DNA of 26,771 nucleotides, taken from positions 1 to 26,771 of the forward strand of contig JBMHDM010000010.1 in NCBI GenBank assembly GCA_049889395.1, read 5' to 3'. Shown here in pieces: positions 23,078 through 26,771 of the stretch. The stretch is from UBA3537 sp049889395. GTDB taxonomy: Bacteria; Bacteroidota; Bacteroidia; Flavobacteriales; Flavobacteriaceae. How positions within the stretch are numbered: the stretch's first letter is position 1; every line of letters starts with the position of its first letter. The position numbers and the translations under genes were made by a program. The notes below the pieces were generated by a model, which saw only the letters and a list, made by a program, of their open reading frames with translations, had not been told where the DNA came from and did no database searches.

Positions 23078-23482
23078 TTAATTGCAGTTATGATCGACCC
23101 CTATTCGGTAAAGACTTGAACTTGATGACTGAAAGTTAACTTTCCCGCCATCACATTCAAAAGAAATTGTTGTCGAAAATTCATTACCAAAATTCAAGTC
23201 AATGGTCAAAACATTGTCTTCGTATGTATAGGTTTCAGTTCCAGGAATAGCATCAGATAGTTCTAAGCTATTCCAATACGACTCATCACATTCTGTTGTG
23301 TCGCAATAATAGGTATATCTTGTGCCGTTGAGGAATTCGTACATGGTGTTTGCAGGAGCTTCAAAACCTGGTGACCATAACCATCTGCCTTCAATGGTTT
23401 GTTCTGCTATCGCGCCGCTATTTTCGTCGTCACTGCTACAAGCGAAGATGAATAAAACCGAGAGTAAGAGTAGTTTTTTCAT
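23078..23482 (-). CDS. Lipocalin-like lipoprotein
   Basis: The 134-residue product has a lipobox with Cys15 (FIFAC) followed by SSDDE, an acidic stretch like surface-export signals of Bacteroidota lipoproteins. The mature part has the layout of a small lipocalin-like barrel: IEGRWLWSP at the start, then paired strands such as NTMYEFLNGTRYTYYC and YTYEDNVLTIDLN. Four later cysteines could form disulfides. The ligand is unknown. It is first in the three-gene unit, with a candidate promoter 22 bp upstream. Confidence 0.8.
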   Translation of the reverse strand: MKKLLLLSVLFIFACSSDDENSGAIAEQTIEGRWLWSPGFEAPANTMYEFLNGTRYTYYCDTTECDESYWNSLELSDAIPGTETYTYEDNVLTIDLNFGNEFSTTISFECDGGKVNFQSSSSSLYRIGVDHNCN

Positions 23483-23503
23483 AGTTTAATTAGATTACAA
23501 TTC

Positions 23504-23511
23504 AAATATAT
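23504..23511 (-). promoter_or_regulatory. Candidate -7 element of the three-gene exported-protein unit
   Basis: Minus-strand TATATTTG matches TAnnTTTG perfectly, 21 bp before the ATG at 23482. No TTG partner is visible at the usual distance. Confidence 0.4.
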
Positions 23512-23602
23512 ATAATGTATTTCTAACCTACTAAGAGGACTTGAAATAGCGGAATTAAAAGAAGAAGATATGCCTATGGTTTAAGAATTTTATATGACAC
23601 CT

Positions 23603-23986
23603 TTAAGGAGATATGACGTTATATTCTATAATTGATAAAAATATATTCTCATAAGTATTTAAGATTCCTGGCTCAACATCTGTTCCAATGACGTCCCCAG
23701 GTTTTAACCACATCCCATCTTTATGAGTGTGCCACCATTCTTGGACCCCGCCGTTAATTTGTGGATTATACCTTTTCCCATTGATTGTAAACATTGCAAA
23801 AGAGTTAAGATTTGCCCATAATTCAATAGACTTTACAATCTTAGCAACTTTTCCAGCGGGAACTGTGTAAATATTTGTTTGTGATGTACCCTCATTAAAA
23901 GTAAGCACTTGATTAAACTGTAAATTCCCTTGCGCATAAGCTCCCATTGAAAGAGCTATAAAAAGTAATAATAATTTAGTTTTCAT
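23603..23986 (-). CDS. Small secreted beta-rich protein
   Basis: The 127-residue product has a signal peptide ending AYAQ at residue 19. The mature protein is beta-rich: QVLTFNEGTSQTNIYTVPAG, then KIVKSIELWAN, FTINGKRY and WLKPGDVIGTDV. The repeated turn pattern and the phrase TVPAGKVAKI resemble small jelly-roll or receptor-tip folds, as also found at fibre ends, but no family is certain. It is the last gene of the collagen-like operon, 16 bp after the collagen-like gene, and may be a partner or cap of that fibre. Confidence 0.75.
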   Translation of the reverse strand: MKTKLLLLFIALSMGAYAQGNLQFNQVLTFNEGTSQTNIYTVPAGKVAKIVKSIELWANLNSFAMFTINGKRYNPQINGGVQEWWHTHKDGMWLKPGDVIGTDVEPGILNTYENIFLSIIEYNVISP

Positions 23987-24002
23987 ATTTTAATAGTTTA
24001 GT

Positions 24003-25661
24003 TTAAAATCCATCTGATGTATATAATAATGTGTTTGCGTCGCTACCTGAGTTAGTAGAACTAGATGAGGTATTCAGTCTCAACCAATTAGAGCCGTCAA
24101 AAAAGTAATATCCAGCAGAACTATCTGTTTGATAAATTAATAATCCCGCTTGAGGTGAGGATATTTGATCTCTTTGAGCTGATGTCATTTTAGGGAACAA
24201 GACCCCTTTTTCCGTTGAATCAATTTGTAATACTGCAGAATCATCAATGGTAGTCGTTCCAACTCCAACTGATCCTGAAATGGTAGTTGTTCCATCAAAT
24301 CGAACTGAGAAAGCATTTGATCGGTTATCAGCATCTGTACCATTTCCTATTACAAAAGCTTTGTTTGAAGAATCAATATTATTTGCAAATTGATCACCAG
24401 TAATTTCATTAAACGTTCCAATAGTTAAAGAACTATACCCTTCTGCTTTGGTATTATCTCCCATAGATACTGAATTAGTTCCTTCAGCAATGGTTTGACT
24501 TCCAGTAGCTAAGGCCACATTGTTATTAGCCTCACTTAAATATCCAATTGCAGCAGAACTACTCCCCGATGAGGTATTGCCATATCCTACAGCAAAAGAA
24601 AAAGTACCCGTAGCATTGTTTGAATTAAAGGATTCAATGCCATTGGTACTGGTTTGATTGACCACAAATGGACGATCTGTAAGATTATTATAACTGCCGC
24701 TTATACCGGATGTTGTAAAAGATGTCCCGTCATCATAATTAAAGGTAAATGTACCATCGCCATTATCAATTGTTGAAGTTATTCCATTTCCATCAGCTCC
24801 ATCCGCACCATCGTTTCCTGGAGCACCTTGTGGACCTGCTGGACCTGTTGGTCCAGTAGCTCCAGTCTCTCCTTGTAGACCTTGCTCTCCTTGTGGCCCT
24901 ATTGGCCCTTCGACTCCTGGGTTCCCTTGTTCACCTTGTGGTCCTTGTGGGCCTTGTATTCCTTGCTCTCCTTGTGGACCGGCTGGCCCTGCTGGCCCTA
25001 CTGCTCCGTCTTGACCGTCAGCTCCCGCCGGACCCTGTATTCCTTGCTCTCCTTGTGGGCCGGCTGGTCCTTGTATTCCTGCACTGTCTACATAATTTTT
25101 TGTGGCTGCATCTTGCGCATCAGTTGGCTCAGCAACATTTTTGATTTGGTTACTCTCTGCGCTTACCACTCCATTTAGTAGTATCTCAGCATCTCCAGAT
25201 CCGCCAGGCGTTGATCTCATATAACTAAATCCACCACCATTATTACCACCTCCACCTCCAGAAGTCCAAGACAAAAACTTAATGTCAATATAAACGTTTT
25301 CAACAACTAACTTAAGTACCATATCAACGTTCAAGATATTCTCGGGGGCACATCCGTGCGTATCATAAAACGTCCCAAATGTGAGATTCTCCACGCCTTG
25401 AGCTGTGGTTCCAATGGCCCACTGTGTAGCCGCTGGACCAGTACTATCGCAACCACTTAGTGATTCTGATTCCAAAACGATGTTAAAGATAGCCCTCTGA
25501 TCTTTCCTTGTAATCCATACGTTGTCTGTAATACGATCTTGATTTTCCTCTAAAGTCCAGTCAGCAAAGTTAGCTTTTGTAAATACCATTGTCTCACCGG
25601 TCCAAATGGTCTGAGCCTGTGAGATAAATGGCAGAATTAATAGTAGAAGTAACTTTCTCAT
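24003..25661 (-). CDS. Secreted collagen-like protein with YadA-type head repeats
   Basis: The 552-residue product has a signal peptide ending SQAQ at residue 17. Residues about 18-150 form a globular domain with C71 and C104. A linker with NVAEPTDAQDAATKNYVDS at 175-193 precedes 33 unbroken Gly-X-Y triplets at 195-293, rich in GPQ and GEQ, which should form a collagen triple helix. Residues 355-424 hold five 14-residue repeats of the YadA-head kind (pattern A-[IV]-G-x8-G), so the trimer continues as a left-handed beta-roll. The C-terminus carries GVLFPKMTSAQRDQI and AGLLIYQTD, a motif common in Bacteroidota surface proteins. No T9SS tail is seen. The start overlaps the upstream stop by 4 bp (ATGA), so translation is coupled. 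Confidence 0.88.
   Translation of the reverse strand: MRKLLLLLILPFISQAQTIWTGETMVFTKANFADWTLEENQDRITDNVWITRKDQRAIFNIVLESESLSGCDSTGPAATQWAIGTTAQGVENLTFGTFYDTHGCAPENILNVDMVLKLVVENVYIDIKFLSWTSGGGGGNNGGGFSYMRSTPGGSGDAEILLNGVVSAESNQIKNVAEPTDAQDAATKNYVDSAGIQGPAGPQGEQGIQGPAGADGQDGAVGPAGPAGPQGEQGIQGPQGPQGEQGNPGVEGPIGPQGEQGLQGETGATGPTGPAGPQGAPGNDGADGADGNGITSTIDNGDGTFTFNYDDGTSFTTSGISGSYNNLTDRPFVVNQTSTNGIESFNSNNATGTFSFAVGYGNTSSGSSSAAIGYLSEANNNVALATGSQTIAEGTNSVSMGDNTKAEGYSSLTIGTFNEITGDQFANNIDSSNKAFVIGNGTDADNRSNAFSVRFDGTTTISGSVGVGTTTIDDSAVLQIDSTEKGVLFPKMTSAQRDQISSPQAGLLIYQTDSSAGYYFFDGSNWLRLNTSSSSTNSGSDANTLLYTSDGF
24783..25079 (-). repeat. Collagen-coding tandem repeat (33 Gly-X-Y codon triplets)
   Basis: The DNA repeats a 9-bp unit in the coding frame of the collagen-like gene, with longer near-copies coding GPQGEQGIQGPAG. 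It is a likely hotspot for slippage and length variation between strains. Confidence 0.85.
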
Positions 25662-26359
25662 TTCTTAATGATTTTAAACGTTGATATACTGTTGTTTTCT
25701 GATTTTAATTGTAATAAGTAAACACCCGATGGTAGGTCTACCACATTGAGCGTTTTGGCGTTGGATTGCATTACGCGTTGTCCGGCTACATTGTAGAGTG
25801 TAGATTGGTAATTGAGGTTGGATTTAATAAATAGATAGTCTGTAGCTGGATTGGGGTAGACTTTAACAAAGTCGTTAATCTTTATGGGGTCTACACTTAG
25901 TGTGGCGTTCAGTGAACTGGCCGTTACAGTAGTAAAGCTAATTAGTTCTGTAAAGTCATAGGTCAAAGTATTATTTGCTTGGTCTATTGTTGGCAGTACG
26001 TCTGTCCACACCCCATTAGCGTCCTGGACTTCTAAAACCAAGTCTGATTCAGAGATGCCATTAAGCTCGCTCTCTTCATAGCTAAAACTAACAACTCCTA
26101 AGTAATCTGACAATACTTCTGTCATTGTATAAACTCTATTAATGCTACTATTGTCCCCCACAATAATAGGGGTAGATGTACGATCAAATGCATTGGGACC
26201 AGCAATAGTGTAAGTAGCGCTTGGTGCTAACTCAAGACCGTCTATTGTTACTGAACTATTGGCGTCTATGCTAATGCTGCTGCCATCAACAACGGTAAGG
26301 GTCTGAGAAAATCCAAAACCACAAATAAGTAAACCCGAGAGTAAGATAAGTTTTTTCAT
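25658..26359 (-). CDS. Secreted protein with T9SS type A sorting domain
   Basis: The 233-residue product has a signal peptide ending FGFSQ. The middle is beta-rich and not recognised. The last 75 residues are a T9SS type A sorting domain, FVKVYPNPATDYL through LPSGVYLLQLKSE, ending FKIIKK, so it should be secreted and attached to the surface. It is first in the three-gene operon with the collagen-like gene, and its stop overlaps that gene's start by 4 bp. It may anchor or assemble the collagen-like fibre, which lacks its own sorting domain; this is inference. Confidence 0.85.
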   Translation of the reverse strand: MKKLILLSGLLICGFGFSQTLTVVDGSSISIDANSSVTIDGLELAPSATYTIAGPNAFDRTSTPIIVGDNSSINRVYTMTEVLSDYLGVVSFSYEESELNGISESDLVLEVQDANGVWTDVLPTIDQANNTLTYDFTELISFTTVTASSLNATLSVDPIKINDFVKVYPNPATDYLFIKSNLNYQSTLYNVAGQRVMQSNAKTLNVVDLPSGVYLLQLKSENNSISTFKIIKK

Positions 26360-26381
26360 TTGATTGTGATTTTTGTTAAGT

Positions 26382-26389
26382 CAAATATA
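26382..26389 (-). promoter_or_regulatory. Candidate -7 element of the collagen-like operon
   Basis: Minus-strand TATATTTG matches TAnnTTTG perfectly, 22 bp before the ATG at 26359. The nearest upstream TTTG is too close (12 bp). The remaining stretch up to 26600 shows no supported gene. Confidence 0.4.
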
Positions 26390-26604
26390 ATCAAAGTTAA
26401 ACAAAACATCAGTCCAAGTTTAGTACCTGTTAGTGCAGTAGCTTTGGAACAAAGCGTGTTGAGAACTCAACTAGAGGCCAATGTCTGTCAAATGTCTTTC
26501 CATTTTTTTTCTTTTGAAGAGTTCTTTGAGATATTTAAAATGAAAGTCGTGGAGTGCTTTATAGGTGCTTTTCGAAACGTGGTTAGAGACGGTTAGACCT
26601 AAAA

Positions 26605-26630
26605 AAAGCCCTCTCAAAAGAAAGGGCTTT
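26605..26630 (-). terminator. Terminator of the downstream tRNA gene
   Basis: The stem AAAGCCCT/AGGGCTTT, with further A/T pairs outside, is followed on the minus strand by a run of seven T. It begins 5 bp after the tRNA 3' end. Confidence 0.8.
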
Positions 26631-26635
26631 AAGGG

Positions 26636-26709
26636 TGGTCCCAACTGGGCTCGAACCAGTGACCCTCTGATTATGAGTCAGATGCTCTAACCAACTGAGC
26701 TATGGGACC
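26636..26709 (-). tRNA. tRNA with CAT anticodon (probably elongator tRNA-Met)
   Basis: The 74-nt cloverleaf on the minus strand has acceptor GGTCCCA/TGGGACC, D arm GCTC-AGTTGGTTA-GAGC, anticodon stem TCTGA/TCAGA with loop CTCATAA, and T arm CTGG-TTCGAGC-CCAG with discriminator A73. A paired 1-72 position excludes initiator tRNA. Elongator Met is likely; the minor tRNA-Ile2, whose CAT is modified to lysidine, cannot be excluded without a covariance model. CCA is not encoded. Confidence 0.88.
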
Positions 26710-26771
26710 CGAGGGCTGCAATATTACAACCATTTTTTAAAATTATAAAAGAAAATGAACCTAAATTCTAG

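Noticed and set aside
24783..25079. Short-period repeats that could look like a CRISPR array
   Set aside because: The period is 9 bp in a protein-coding frame, without constant repeats and unique spacers.
24882..25178. Open frame on the plus strand opposite the collagen repeats
   Set aside because: It is the antisense of the Gly-X-Y repeat, giving low-complexity Leu/Trp/Ser translation; no signal of a real gene.
26360..26596. Plus-strand open frame between the collagen operon and the tRNA
   Set aside because: It starts at a non-ATG codon inside the minus-strand promoter region and has no recognisable protein features.

Overview
The window looks like a chromosomal segment of a marine-type Flavobacteriaceae (Bacteroidota). 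The DNA is AT-rich. Many secreted proteins have short signal peptides ending in SQ or AQ, and two end in type IX secretion (T9SS) sorting domains with a YPNP motif. Other Bacteroidota-typical content is a TonB-dependent receptor with a carboxypeptidase-regulatory N-terminal domain, a DUF3109 protein and a long Pit transporter. Several intergenic regions carry the Bacteroidota promoter pattern (TTG, 17-23 bp, TAnnTTTG). No phage, transposon, IS element or CRISPR array was seen.

Layout. 1-1708: the start of an unidentified exported protein, then dgt (dGTPase), both on minus. 1865-5877: a TonB-dependent receptor and a beta-helix-like lipoprotein, closed by a bidirectional terminator. 5923-8823: a small secreted MORN/YwqK-like protein (minus) divergent from a Pit-type phosphate permease (plus); the intergenic region holds in-phase 11-bp direct repeats that resemble Pho boxes. 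8884-12499: nrdB-nrdA, class I ribonucleotide reductase. 12793-14260: DUF3109 protein, divergent MarC-family protein and a small membrane protein. 14272-17390 (minus): dsbD, a HupE/UreJ-like membrane protein and dCMP deaminase. 17508-19624: an HxlR regulator divergent from a secreted GH16 glucanase (probable laminarinase), with a perfect palindrome between them. 19659-19999: tRNA-Pro(GGG) and a CDGSH iron-sulfur protein. 20020-22309: arsR, a thioredoxin-type arsenate reductase and acr3 on minus, with a divergent small membrane protein. 22382-23482: three exactly abutting genes for small exported proteins, one a free-standing TonB-plug-like lipoprotein. 23603-26359: a three-gene surface-protein operon centred on a collagen-like protein with YadA-type head repeats. 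26636-26709: a CAT-anticodon tRNA.

How the genes fit together. dgt, nrdAB and dCMP deaminase all act on deoxynucleotide pools but sit in separate transcription units. The receptor/lipoprotein pair, the repeats and Pit suggest a nutrient (possibly phosphate) acquisition neighbourhood; this is inference. The ars genes form a complete detoxification unit: sensor, reductase and exporter. The rest is envelope and secretion biology typical of polysaccharide-degrading marine flavobacteria. The less explained material is the Pho-like repeat array, the abutting exported-protein cassette and the collagen/head-repeat operon.
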